From contig CAVTOG010000008.1 in the NCBI GenBank assembly GCA_963736325.1, positions 930,001-994,000 of the forward strand: DNA of 64,000 nt, given 5' to 3'. The notes beneath the pieces were generated by a model. It made no database searches. It saw nothing but the letters and a program-made list of their open reading frames with translations, and was not told the origin of the DNA. Positions 8,713-17,375 of the stretch are shown here, in pieces. Both the position numbers and the translations under genes were made by a program. Every line of letters begins with the position of its first letter. The first letter of the stretch is position 1. Source of the stretch: Actinoallomurus sp963736325 (lineage in GTDB: Bacteria > Actinomycetota > Actinomycetes > Streptosporangiales > Streptosporangiaceae).

Positions 8713-8942
8713 CTATGTGGCCTCGTATTCGTTGATGAGGCCGCCGAGGACAGGTCTCCGCCTGATCCGCTTGTCCTGGGCGTCACCGCGAATCCGGCCG
8801 CTGGCTGGGTCGTCATTCAGCAAGACCCGCTCGGCGGCCTCCTCCACGAATACACCCAGGTCGCATGAGGTGACGCAATATTCGGCACCCGCAGGTTCAG
8901 TGTTGCGGACGACAGATCGACCGCAGCGCGGTAGAAAAGCAC
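8713..8942 (-). pseudogene. Degenerate transposase/integrase fragments
   Basis: From GTG at 8940-8942 the minus strand reads VLFYRAAVDLSSATLN, which resembles the N-terminus of IS5-group (DDE_4-type) transposases. The frame then breaks. In a second frame the DNA continues to a TAG at 8713-8715 with a C-terminus ending RRRPVLGGLINEYEAT, a tail I associate with actinobacterial integrase or transposase proteins. The central catalytic part is missing, so this is a scar rather than a gene. The family assignment rests on short matches. Confidence 0.4.
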
Positions 8943-8946
8943 CCGG

Positions 8947-9001
8947 AGGCTCCTGATGGTGACGGATCGGATTGTGGTGATCAATCGTCTACCAGGAGCC
9001 T
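8947..9001. repeat. 9-bp inverted repeat AGGCTCCTG...CAGGAGCCT
   Basis: AGGCTCCTG at 8947-8955 and its exact complement at 8993-9001 are separated by 37 bases. Each arm supplies an AGGAGCC ribosome-site-like sequence in front of a GTG reading outwards (8942 minus, 9006 plus). It may be the regulatory end of a lost insertion sequence. Confidence 0.35.
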
Positions 9002-9252
9002 TTCTGTGCCACCAGGCGAACCCTCAACCTGCGATAAGCCCGTGACCTGCCGCCACTCCGACCGAGATGAAATGGGTTCCATGATCGACAACGCGAGTGA
9101 ACGCCTAACCGTCGAAAAAACACCAACCTGGCGAGGGACATACTAGGGCGAAAAGCGCAAAACAAACGCCCTCTAAGTGTGCGGTAACTGCTTTGTGAGT
9201 CTTTCGAGTAGGGTCATGCCGTTGCCCGATGGCGACCGCTGAGGAGGGGCGT

Positions 9253-9600
9253 ATGGCATATCTTGTCCGGATCCCGTTGGAGGACGGGGGCTCGATTCTG
9301 ATCGAGGCCACGGCTGCATCGGACGGGCCGGCGAAGGCCGGCCGTGTCGGCGAGATGATTCACGACCTGCCAGAAAGCCTTCAGAATGTCCTGGATCCGG
9401 TTGCCGACGTGGCTCGCGCGGTACTGGACCGGCTGCGCAACGCCGGCCCGGCTGAGGTCGAGGTCGAGTTCGGCGTCGACCTCGCCGTCCAGGCCGGGGC
9501 CGTCATCACGAAGAGCACGGCCAATTGCCACCTGAAGGTGAAGGTGAAGTGGAAGGCCGGTGGTCCGGACCGATCCGGTACGGCCGAGTCGTCGGACTGA
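9253..9600 (+). CDS. Trypco1-like (CU044_2847 family) small protein
   Basis: A 115-aa protein starting MAYLVRIPLEDGGSILIEA, preceded by GAGGAGGGG at ideal spacing; the upstream ATG at 9229 is less likely. The pattern of an N-terminal beta-strand ending in IEA, a central amphipathic helix (ESLQNVLDPVADVARAVLDRLR) and the segment VEVEFGVDLAVQAGAVITK matches the trypsin-co-occurring domain 1 proteins described in NTPase-based biological conflict systems. Homologues commonly sit next to a trypsin-like or STAND NTPase gene, exactly as here: the next start lies 4 nt after this stop, or overlaps it by 41 nt if the earlier GTG is used. It probably acts as a partner or regulator of the protease/NTPase; the mechanism is unknown. 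Confidence 0.75.
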   Translation: MAYLVRIPLEDGGSILIEATAASDGPAKAGRVGEMIHDLPESLQNVLDPVADVARAVLDRLRNAGPAEVEVEFGVDLAVQAGAVITKSTANCHLKVKVKWKAGGPDRSGTAESSD

Positions 9601-9604
9601 CGCC

Positions 9605-12600
9605 GTGGGAGTGCTCGCTACGTCTGCCGGCGACGGGACCGAGTCAGTGTTGCCATTGGCGGTCGCGCAGGTTCTCGGCACCGGCGATTCGGTGGCGGGA
9701 GCGGGTTTCCTGATCGGCGAGGGCGTGATGGTCACCTGCGCTCACGTGGTGATCGACAGTGGCGGCACGCCCGGCGCGGAGGTGTCGGTGGTGTTCCCGT
9801 ACGCTCCCGGCGCGCCACGGATGACGGGTGAGGTCTTGGGCGAGCCGTGGCGCGGGCCGGAGGATCGCGATGTGGCGATTGTGCGCCTGGAACGGACGCC
9901 GGACGGGGTCGAGCCCATGCCGCTGGGCTCCGCGACGGGCTGTCAAGGCCACCGAGTGCGCTCGTTCGGCTTCCCGGCGCAGGCCCCGCCGGGCGGCCAC
10001 TTCGGCTCGGGGACGGCGAGCGGCCTCCTGCCGATCACCGGTGGCAGCGGTCCGCTGCTACAGCTCACCGACGCGAACGACGTGACCATCGGGTTCAGCG
10101 GAGCCCCGGTCGTGGACGAGGTGACCGGCCTGGTGATCGGGATGGTCAACGCCATCGCCGTCCGGGACGGTCACGGCAAGGGACAGGACATCGCCTATGC
10201 CACGCCCACCCGGACGCTGCGGGAGATCTGGCCGGCGCTGATCGAACGCGAGATATGCCCGTACCAGGAGTTGAAGCCGTTCACCCCGGCGCACGCCAGG
10301 TGGTTCGAGGGCCGCGATGACGCGGTGCGCCAGGTGTTGGACGGCCTGGCCGGCGGGCAGCGGGTGGTGCTGTTACTGGGGCCTTCGGGGGCGGGAAAAT
10401 CATCCCTGGTCCAGGCCGGGGTGCTGCCTCACCTGGCTGCCGGCCGACTGCCCGGGAGTGACCGCTGGCTGCCCGTCCTCGCCCGGCCGGGGCAGGACCT
10501 CCTGGCCGAACTCGAACGCACCGGGTTACCCGGGGCCGGCACTGAGGGGATCGCGACGGCGGTCACCAGTCGCCTGGCCGCCGACCCCTCCCACGAGCGC
10601 GTTGTGCTGATCATCGACCAGTTCGAGGAGCTGCTCGCCCACCCGGTGGGCGGTCGGCAGGGGCCCGCCGGTCCCTTGGACGCGTTCGAGGAGATCACCG
10701 AGGCGATCGGCTCGCACGCCGCACTCAGCGTGATCCTCATCATGCGCGACGACTTCTACTCCCAACTGTCCGCCCTGGCCCCCCGGCTGCTCGATGCCGC
10801 GCTGCCTGGACTGCTCAATGTGCCGTCCAGGTTGAGCCGGGATGATCTCGAGGCCATCATCACCCGGCCCGCCCGCGACGTCGGCGCGCGCTTCCAGCCC
10901 GGACTACCCGACCAGATCATCACCGATGTCCTGGCGGCCGCCCCTCAGGCGGGCACCACGCTTCAGGCGCCGGTGACCGTACTGCCATTGCTGGAAGTGA
11001 CACTCAGTCGGCTCTGGGCTCGCCGCCACGACTACGACGGGTACCTCACCCACGATGCCTACCGGCGCATCGGCGGGGTCACCGGTGCCCTGGCCACCTG
11101 GTGCGACACCGCTCTCAACGACCTCAAAGACGACCAACAGCCCATCGCGCAGAGAATCCTGACCGCCCTGGTCCGGCCCGCCGACGACACCAGCCGCACC
11201 CCTGCCGTCCGCCAGCAGGTTCCTGTAAAAGAGCTATGCGACGTGGCCACCGCCCCCTCCACACCCGACGGCGACCAGAGCGCGAGCACCGTCCTCGCCA
11301 CCCTCACCCGCCACCGCATCGTCACCACCCGCACGGTGCGGACTCCGGGTCGGCCGGACAGCGACCCCGGCACAGCGGTGGCCGAACTGATCCACGACGC
11401 CCTCATCCGCGACTGGGGCACACTGCGCGACTGGGTCGACCAGGACCACCGGTTCCACGAGTGGCTCCACCGTGCACGCACGCATTACGCCCGCTGGCAG
11501 GAAGAGAAGAAACCCGAAGACCTGCTCACCGGAACAGCGCTGGCCGAAGGCGTCGACTGGTCGCACCACCGCAGCCTGCCCGGCGAACTCGCCGGCTTCC
11601 TGTCCGCCAGCCGGGAGCACCAGCAAGCCGTCAGCCGACGTAGCAGGCGCCTGAACTTCATCCTGGCCACCGCACTCGCCATGGCGATGATCGCTTCTGG
11701 CGTGGCCTTCTGGCAACGGCAAACGGCTGTCGCCGAGCGCCAGGTGGCCCTGTCCCGGCAGCTCGCCGCCGACTCCAGCACCCTGATCGCCAGCAATCCC
11801 GACCTCGCCTCGCTGCTGGCCGTCCGGGCCTACCGGATCAGTCACTCCGCTGAGGCCGTCGCGAGCCTCTACGCCGCAGCCGACGTTCCTCTGCGTCACC
11901 GCCTCATCGGCCACGCGGACACCGTGGATTCAGCGGCGTTCAGCCCGGACGGGCACACCCTGGCCACCGGAAGTTTTGACGGCACGGTGCGGTTGTGGGA
12001 TGTCGCCACGGGCACCACCCGCACCACCCTCACACTCGCCGGCCGCACCGGAGCCGTACGCTCGGTGGCGTTCAGCCCGGACGGGCACACCCTGGCCACC
12101 GGAAGCTTCGACGGCACGGTGCGGTTGTGGGATGTCGCCACGGGCACCACCCGCACCACCCTCACCGGCCACAGCGCCCAGGTCCTGTCGGTGGCGTTCA
12201 GCCCGGACGGACGCACCCTGGCCACCGCAGGCTTCGACCACACGGTGCGGCTGTGGGACGTCGCCACCGGCACCACCGGCACCGCCCGCACCACCCTCGC
12301 TGGCCACACCAGAGCCGTACGCTCGGTGGCGTTCAGCCCGGACGGGCACACCCTGGCCACCGGAAGCGACGACGGCACCGCGCGGTTGTGGGACGTCGCC
12401 ACCGGCACCGCCCGCACGACCCTTCACAACCACACTTGGGCCGTGCAGTCGGTGGCGTTCAGCCCGGACGGACACACCCTGGCCACCGGAAGCGATGACG
12501 GCACCGCGCGGTTGTGGGACGTGGCCACCGGCACGATCCGCACCACCTTCCCCGGCCACGCAGGAGCCGTGCAGTCGGTGGCGTTCAGCCCGGACGGGCA

Positions 12601-13765
12601 CACCCTGGCCACTGGAGGAGACAACGGCACCGCGCGACTGTTCGACGTGGCCACCCGCACGATCCGCATCACCGTCATCGGCCATACCGGCCAGGTCCTG
12701 TCGGTGGCGTTCAGCCCGGACGGGCACACCCTGGCCACCACAGGCGATGACCGTACGGCGCGACTGTGGGACGTGGCCGACGGCACCACCCGCCTCACCC
12801 TCGGCGGCCACGCAGGAGCCGTGCAGTCGGTGGCGTTCAGCCCGGACGGGCGCACCCTGGCCACCGGCGATGGCACGGCGCGATCGTGGGACATGGCCAC
12901 CGGCACGATCCGCACCACCTTCCCCGGCCACGCAGGAGCCGTGCAGTCGGTGGCGTTCAGCCCGGACGGGCACACCCTGGCCACTGCGGGCTTCGGCGGC
13001 ACAGCGCGATTGTGGGACGTGGCCACCGGCACGGTCCGCACCACCCTCACCGGGCAAGCCCTGACCATGGCGTTCAGCCCGGACGGGCGGACCCTCGCCA
13101 CCGGAAGCGGCGACGGCGCATTGCGGTTGTGGGACGTGGCCACCGGCACGATCCGCGCCACCCTCGCCGCCCGCGCCGGTCGCGCCGGCCAGTTGGCGTT
13201 CAGCCCGGACGGGCGCACTCTGGCCGTTGGAAGCATCAGCGACGGCACGCTGCGGTTGTGGGACGTGACCACCCGCACGATCCGCACCACCCTCACCGGC
13301 CATACCGCTCAAATCCTGTCGGCGGCGTTCAGCCCGGACGGACGCGTCCTGGCCACCGCAAGCCTCGACCACACGGTACGGTTGTGGGACGTGGCCACCG
13401 GCACGGCCCGCACCCTCCCGGTCCACGCCGACATCGTGGACTCGGTGGCGTTCAGCCCGGACGGGCGCAGCCTGGCCACCGGAAGCGTCGGCGGCGCAGC
13501 CCGGTTGTGGGACGTGGCCACCGGCACGATCCGTACCACCCTCACCGGCCATACCGACACCGTGCACTCGGTGGCGTTCAGCCCGGACGGACACACCTTG
13601 GCCACCGGAAGCAACGACACCACGGCACGGTTGTGGGATATCTCGTTGCCTGGCCTGCCTGCGGCGATCAATAGGATCTGCCAAGCCGTTCACCGCGATT
13701 TCACACCGCAGGAACGATCGGCATATCTGCATGGACAGTCCACAAACCGGACATGCCCATCGTGA
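9605..13765 (+). CDS. Trypsin-like protease / STAND NTPase / WD40 fusion protein
   Basis: A protein of 1386 aa from GTG 9605 (alternatives: GTG 9560 or 9611). Domains in order: a chymotrypsin-fold protease (residues 15-210) with His47 in VTCAHVV, Asp89 in DRDVAIVRL and Ser165 in IGFSGAPVVD, so the triad is complete; a STAND NTPase with Walker A GPSGAGKSS (259-267) and Walker B VVLIIDQFEE (333-342); a helical region ending in a hydrophobic helix of about 22 residues (682-703), likely membrane-spanning; and 14 WD40 repeats (about 767-1380), enough for two seven-bladed propellers. WD repeats presumably sense a ligand, nucleotide-driven oligomerisation switches the NTPase, and the protease is the effector. 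The architecture is known from conflict-system surveys; the role in antiphage or stress defence is inferred. It is bracketed by two IS elements. Confidence 0.85.
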   Translation: MGVLATSAGDGTESVLPLAVAQVLGTGDSVAGAGFLIGEGVMVTCAHVVIDSGGTPGAEVSVVFPYAPGAPRMTGEVLGEPWRGPEDRDVAIVRLERTPDGVEPMPLGSATGCQGHRVRSFGFPAQAPPGGHFGSGTASGLLPITGGSGPLLQLTDANDVTIGFSGAPVVDEVTGLVIGMVNAIAVRDGHGKGQDIAYATPTRTLREIWPALIEREICPYQELKPFTPAHARWFEGRDDAVRQVLDGLAGGQRVVLLLGPSGAGKSSLVQAGVLPHLAAGRLPGSDRWLPVLARPGQDLLAELERTGLPGAGTEGIATAVTSRLAADPSHERVVLIIDQFEELLAHPVGGRQGPAGPLDAFEEITEAIGSHAALSVILIMRDDFYSQLSALAPRLLDAALPGLLNVPSRLSRDDLEAIITRPARDVGARFQPGLPDQIITDVLAAAPQAGTTLQAPVTVLPLLEVTLSRLWARRHDYDGYLTHDAYRRIGGVTGALATWCDTALNDLKDDQQPIAQRILTALVRPADDTSRTPAVRQQVPVKELCDVATAPSTPDGDQSASTVLATLTRHRIVTTRTVRTPGRPDSDPGTAVAELIHDALIRDWGTLRDWVDQDHRFHEWLHRARTHYARWQEEKKPEDLLTGTALAEGVDWSHHRSLPGELAGFLSASREHQQAVSRRSRRLNFILATALAMAMIASGVAFWQRQTAVAERQVALSRQLAADSSTLIASNPDLASLLAVRAYRISHSAEAVASLYAAADVPLRHRLIGHADTVDSAAFSPDGHTLATGSFDGTVRLWDVATGTTRTTLTLAGRTGAVRSVAFSPDGHTLATGSFDGTVRLWDVATGTTRTTLTGHSAQVLSVAFSPDGRTLATAGFDHTVRLWDVATGTTGTARTTLAGHTRAVRSVAFSPDGHTLATGSDDGTARLWDVATGTARTTLHNHTWAVQSVAFSPDGHTLATGSDDGTARLWDVATGTIRTTFPGHAGAVQSVAFSPDGHTLATGGDNGTARLFDVATRTIRITVIGHTGQVLSVAFSPDGHTLATTGDDRTARLWDVADGTTRLTLGGHAGAVQSVAFSPDGRTLATGDGTARSWDMATGTIRTTFPGHAGAVQSVAFSPDGHTLATAGFGGTARLWDVATGTVRTTLTGQALTMAFSPDGRTLATGSGDGALRLWDVATGTIRATLAARAGRAGQLAFSPDGRTLAVGSISDGTLRLWDVTTRTIRTTLTGHTAQILSAAFSPDGRVLATASLDHTVRLWDVATGTARTLPVHADIVDSVAFSPDGRSLATGSVGGAARLWDVATGTIRTTLTGHTDTVHSVAFSPDGHTLATGSNDTTARLWDISLPGLPAAINRICQAVHRDFTPQERSAYLHGQSTNRTCPS
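11926..13645 (+). repeat. Fourteen tandem WD40-encoding repeats, highly similar at DNA level
   Basis: Units of about 120-129 bp share near-identical blocks, notably GTGGCGTTCAGCCCGGACGG and the codons for RLWDVATGT. Variation is concentrated in short stretches coding for the loops, for example FDG, FDH, DDG, DNG and GDG before the T-x-RLWD strand. The low divergence, even at synonymous positions, suggests recent duplication or gene conversion among blades. Confidence 0.85.
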
Positions 13766-13878
13766 ACTCGTCGGCTCCGCGCGCACGTCGAGAAGTTGCG
13801 CGGACGGTTTCCAACGTCCGATGGAACCAGGAATCAGAGCCATTCCTCTAAATCAAGAGGCCGAGGAGATCTTCGCTA

Positions 13879-15009
13879 GTGTCGCGTGTCTGATGTTTAT
13901 TTACGTTTGATTTTGCTGAGGAGTTCGTCGGCGGTCTTGGTCCAGGCGAAGGGTTCGCAGCGGTCGTTGTAGGCGTCGATGAAGCGGCGGATCGCATCAC
14001 GCAGATCGGTGACCGAATGGAAGGTGCCGCGTCGGATGGCCTGGCGGGTGATGATGCCGAAGAAGATCTCGACCATGTTCAGCCAGGAGCAACTGGTGGG
14101 GGTGAAGTGCAAGGTCACGCGGGGGTTCTTGGCCAGCCATGCCTTGACGTTGGGGTGCTTGTGGGTGGCGTAGTTGTCCACGATGACATGCAGCTTCACC
14201 CGCGGGTGGGCCTTGGCCACCAGCTTGAGGAACTTCAAGAACTCCTTGTTGGTGTGCCGCTGATAGCAGGCGTCGGCACTGATCTTCCCGGTCACCACCT
14301 CCAAGGCGGCGAACAACGTGGTGGTGCCATTGCGCTTGTAGTCATGAGTCCGCCGCTCGGGCACCCCGGGCATCACCGGCAGGATCGGCTGGGTCCGGTC
14401 CAACGCCTGGATCTGCGATTTTTCATCCACCGAGACCACGACCGCACCCAACGGCGGGTCGAGATACAACCCGACCACGTCACGGATCTTGGCCTCCAGC
14501 CGCGGATCGGTGGAGAACTTGAACGTCTCGATACGGTGCGGCTGGATGTCCCACTTCCGCCAGATCCTGGCCACCGTGGAAAACGAGATCCCCAACTGCT
14601 CGGCCAGCAACCTTGAGGACCAGTGCGTGACCCCCAGTTCCTCAGGCGGCCTGCCGTCATGAGACAACGTGGCCACCACGACATCGATCTCATCGACCTG
14701 GGCCGGCCGCCCCGAGCGCTTGTGGTCGCCAAGCCCTGCCATCCCGGACTGCTCATAGCGATCCCGCCAGGAGATCACCGTCGGCCGCGACACCCCCACC
14801 ATGGCCGCGATCTCGGTGTTAGGCAGCCCATCAGCCGCCAAGAGCACGATCCGAGCCCGCTTCACCAGCCCAGCCGGAGCCGACGACGACCGAAGCAAGC
14901 CCTCCAGCCGACCCCGGTCACCCTCACGCAACACCAACGGCGCAGCCACGTAGACCATGCGCCATTGTCCCGCCTACCCAAACGTAAAACAACTTACAAC
15001 ACGCAACAC
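13879..15009 (-). mobile_element. IS630-family insertion sequence, intact
   Basis: The element is 1131 bp, flanked by TA on both sides (13877-13878 and 15010-15011), the classic IS630/Tc1-mariner target. Terminal inverted repeats can be read as GTGTCGCGTGT and, on the other end, GTGTTGCGTGT, with a further shared block TTTACGTTTG inside. It contains a single complete transposase gene and marks the right border of the conflict-module segment. Confidence 0.85.
13897..14958 (-). CDS. IS630-family transposase
   Basis: The 353-aa transposase has an N-terminal helix-turn-helix (NTEIAAMVGVSRPTVISWRD, residues 52-71) and a DDE catalytic core: VVVSVDEKSQIQ, LHVIVDNYATHKH and SWLNMVEIFF supply the two Asp and the Glu. 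Length and domain order are normal for the IS630 group and there is no internal stop, so the element is probably mobile. The gene nearly fills its element. Confidence 0.9.
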   Translation of the reverse strand: MVYVAAPLVLREGDRGRLEGLLRSSSAPAGLVKRARIVLLAADGLPNTEIAAMVGVSRPTVISWRDRYEQSGMAGLGDHKRSGRPAQVDEIDVVVATLSHDGRPPEELGVTHWSSRLLAEQLGISFSTVARIWRKWDIQPHRIETFKFSTDPRLEAKIRDVVGLYLDPPLGAVVVSVDEKSQIQALDRTQPILPVMPGVPERRTHDYKRNGTTTLFAALEVVTGKISADACYQRHTNKEFLKFLKLVAKAHPRVKLHVIVDNYATHKHPNVKAWLAKNPRVTLHFTPTSCSWLNMVEIFFGIITRQAIRRGTFHSVTDLRDAIRRFIDAYNDRCEPFAWTKTADELLSKIKRK

Positions 15010-15222
15010 TAGCTGGTCAAGGACACTGGAGCGCCCGATCTCCTTCCCGGAAAGCGCCGGTCGGGATTACCATTTCTCAAAGCTGCGCGCTGGAACGGCC
15101 ACGGCACACAAAAGATCGACGACTGTACCGAGCCGGGTTCTCGGGGCTGGAAGCAGATCCCTATATACGGTCGGATATTTGTCCGATTCGGGACATGTTC
15201 GGATAGCGGGCGAGGAGGTCTT

Positions 15223-16128
15223 ATGAGCGCGAGGCGCATCACGGGAAGCAACAGGAGGAAGTTAATGGCGAGAACCGCTCTCGTTTTCGCAGCGGCCATG
15301 GGGGCAGCGGCCGGGGGAGTCCTCGGAGCCGGAACCGCGGCCGCCCGCCCGGTGTCGCTCACACTGAAGTACACGTGCACCTTTCCAGTGGTCGGCGGCC
15401 GGTCCGTGTCGATGAGGGTCGGCGCGGACATCCCGAAATCGATCGCGGTCGGCGCCTCCACTCCGAGATTCATCGTCCACGGGGTGGCGACGGTCGTGGA
15501 CTCGATCACGTCGCAGGCGCTGAGGCAGGTCGGCGTGAGGGCAGTCGACGGCACGGTGGACGCGGCCGCCATCGCGGCCGCACCGCAGGGCAAGACCCAT
15601 TTCTCAGTGCGCTTCAAATTAGCCCACACGAAGATCCCGACGTCCGGCCCGTTCGACCTCGAGGCGACCGCCAAAGCACCCGCGTTCACTTTCAAACGGC
15701 CGGGTACCGGGCAGATCATCGTCGGCGACCTCATCCTGCACCTCGCCCCGAAGGACGCGAACGGCAACCTGCCCCTGGGTAATGTCGACGCGCCCTGCAA
15801 ACTTGGCCCTGGGCAGAATGACGTTCTGGCGTCATTCTCCATCACGAGTGCACCTCACCCGGCCACCGCCAAACCAACCCACCCGGTCACACGAGCACGG
15901 ACCGGCCCGGTCACTCCCGGACTGGTCACTCCTGGGCCGGTCACTCCTGGGCCGGTCACCGCCACGCCGACCAAATCGATCATTCCTGGACCGCCCCACC
16001 TTCGCCGGTCCGGGATCTCCCGGTACATAAATGTCAGCGCGATCAGCGGCCTGGGCGCACTTGTCGCGGGCGCGACCGCTCTTCTTCTCGTCCCATGGGT
16101 GAAGCACCGCCGCTCCGGCAACGAGTGA
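15223..16128 (+). CDS. Secreted, membrane-anchored DUF6801-like protein
   Basis: A 301-aa protein with a signal peptide (residues 1-42, ending TAAARP) and a C-terminal hydrophobic helix (about 270-292) followed by basic residues, so it is a cell-surface protein anchored by its C-terminus. The mature N-terminal part opens with LTLKYTCTFPVVGGRSVSM, the pattern of the DUF6801 family of actinobacterial surface proteins. A Pro/Thr-rich stalk follows (residues 211-250) with tandem VTPGPVTPG units. The ATG has a good GAGGAGG site. No enzyme motif is visible; a structural or binding role is likely. Confidence 0.65.
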   Translation: MSARRITGSNRRKLMARTALVFAAAMGAAAGGVLGAGTAAARPVSLTLKYTCTFPVVGGRSVSMRVGADIPKSIAVGASTPRFIVHGVATVVDSITSQALRQVGVRAVDGTVDAAAIAAAPQGKTHFSVRFKLAHTKIPTSGPFDLEATAKAPAFTFKRPGTGQIIVGDLILHLAPKDANGNLPLGNVDAPCKLGPGQNDVLASFSITSAPHPATAKPTHPVTRARTGPVTPGLVTPGPVTPGPVTATPTKSIIPGPPHLRRSGISRYINVSAISGLGALVAGATALLLVPWVKHRRSGNE

Positions 16129-16214
16129 TGTCCGTGGCAATGTAAAAGTCGCCGGAGACGCTACGGCGTCCGACGCGACTACCGGCATGCCTCCCACGAT
16201 GCCAAGGCGGTCCG

Positions 16215-17375
16215 TCAGGCCAGAGGCCGCGACCTCCGCTGGGCGGTCGCGGACAGCGAGAGAACGGCGGACACGACCGCGAGCACCATCATCACCCAGT
16301 ACACCGCCGGGTAGCCGGACGCGTTCGCGATGACGCCCGCGAGCGGCCCGCCGACGGCCAGGCCGATGTCCCAGAACGACGTGAAGCCGCCCAGTGCGGC
16401 GCCGTGCTGCGACGGGTCGGTCCGGTTGATGACCAGCAGCGCCAGCGCCGGGAACAGCAGCGACAGCCCCGCACCCATCACCAGCCCGCCGACGATGACC
16501 GTGAACAGGTTCGGCGCGACCGCGACGATCAGCAGGCCGACCGCCTCGACCAGCGCCGACCAGAACGACACCTGGCGTGCGCCGAACCGGTCGGGCAGGT
16601 TTCCGATGAACAGCCGGACGCCCACGTACGTCACGCCGAAGGCGTTGAGGGCGGCGATGCCGTTGGTGACGCCGCGCGCGGCCATGTGCAGCGCGACGAA
16701 CGCCGCCAGCGCGGCGTAGCCGAGGGCGGCGAGCGACAGCGCGACGCCGGGGATGATGGTGCTGACCGGCAGGATCGCGCTGCGGACCGCAGTGTGCTCG
16801 GGTTTCTCGGCCTGGCGCCGCAGGGACACGACGAGCAGGCCGGCAAGCCCGACGCCGACGCACAGACCCCAGACGGCGTTGAAGCCACTTACCCGCATCG
16901 CCACCGTGCCGAAGAATGCCCCGAGGGTGATGCCCAGCCACATGCAGATGCCGTAGAGACCGACGATCCGGCCGCGCCGCTCGGCCGGGCACAGCCGTAC
17001 GAGCCAGGCGGCGCCCGACGTGTAGACGGTGCCCTCGCCGATGCCGTGCAGGATCCGCACGGCGATCAGGACCGGCACGTCCACGGCGGCGAAGTACGCG
17101 GCGCCGGCGAGGATACAGATCGTCGCGCCGCACAGCATCACGGGCTTGTACCCGTGCCGGTCGGCGATCCGGCCGGCGATCGGCCGGGAGATGACCGCGG
17201 CCACGGCGATGGCCGCGGTCACGACGCCGACTTCCACCTTGTTGCCGTTCAGCTCCTGCAGGACGAAGAACGGCAGCGTCGCCAGCGAGGCGCCGACGCC
17301 GAGCAGGCAGAAGAAGATGCCGCCGAACATGGCGGCGTACGGCCGGTAGAAGCCGAGATCGCCAGGAACCCTCAT
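16215..17375 (-). CDS. MFS transporter (probable exporter of the cluster product)
   Basis: A 386-aa integral membrane protein with about twelve hydrophobic helices. The motif GRIADRHGYKPVM (after helix 2) is the MFS signature, and NLPDRFGARQVSFWS repeats it in the second half, as expected for the internal duplication. The ATG (17373-17375) overlaps the stop of the encapsulin-like gene in an ATGA arrangement, which indicates translational coupling and membership in the same operon. Export of the small-molecule product is the most natural role; drug or sugar transport cannot be excluded. It is the last gene of the cluster. Confidence 0.8.
   Translation of the reverse strand: MRVPGDLGFYRPYAAMFGGIFFCLLGVGASLATLPFFVLQELNGNKVEVGVVTAAIAVAAVISRPIAGRIADRHGYKPVMLCGATICILAGAAYFAAVDVPVLIAVRILHGIGEGTVYTSGAAWLVRLCPAERRGRIVGLYGICMWLGITLGAFFGTVAMRVSGFNAVWGLCVGVGLAGLLVVSLRRQAEKPEHTAVRSAILPVSTIIPGVALSLAALGYAALAAFVALHMAARGVTNGIAALNAFGVTYVGVRLFIGNLPDRFGARQVSFWSALVEAVGLLIVAVAPNLFTVIVGGLVMGAGLSLLFPALALLVINRTDPSQHGAALGGFTSFWDIGLAVGGPLAGVIANASGYPAVYWVMMVLAVVSAVLSLSATAQRRSRPLA

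Larger units (their letters stand above)
8400..9252. other. Gene-poor stretch with degenerate IS debris
   Basis: Between the IS element and the Trypco1-like gene there is no intact gene. The centre (8713-8942) holds minus-strand transposase or integrase remnants described separately, and 8947-9001 an inverted repeat. A 46-codon plus-strand frame from GTG 9006 to TAG 9144-9146 has an AGGAGCC site in front but no recognisable product. The last 100 bases before 9253 must contain the promoter of the conflict module. Confidence 0.45.

Noticed and set aside
11930..13843. A 637-codon open frame antisense to the WD40 repeats
   Set aside because: It consists of monotonous Gly/Arg/Ala repeats produced by reading the repeated WD40 DNA on the other strand; the sense frame has clear domains.
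7462..15009. Composite transposon formed by the two IS elements
   Set aside because: The elements belong to different families (IS5 and IS630) with different inverted repeats and different target duplications, so they cannot mobilise the interval together.
15900..15960. Short tandem repeat in the Pro/Thr stalk taken as a CRISPR-like array
   Set aside because: The repeats (about 15 bases, contiguous) encode VTPGP units in frame and have no spacers.
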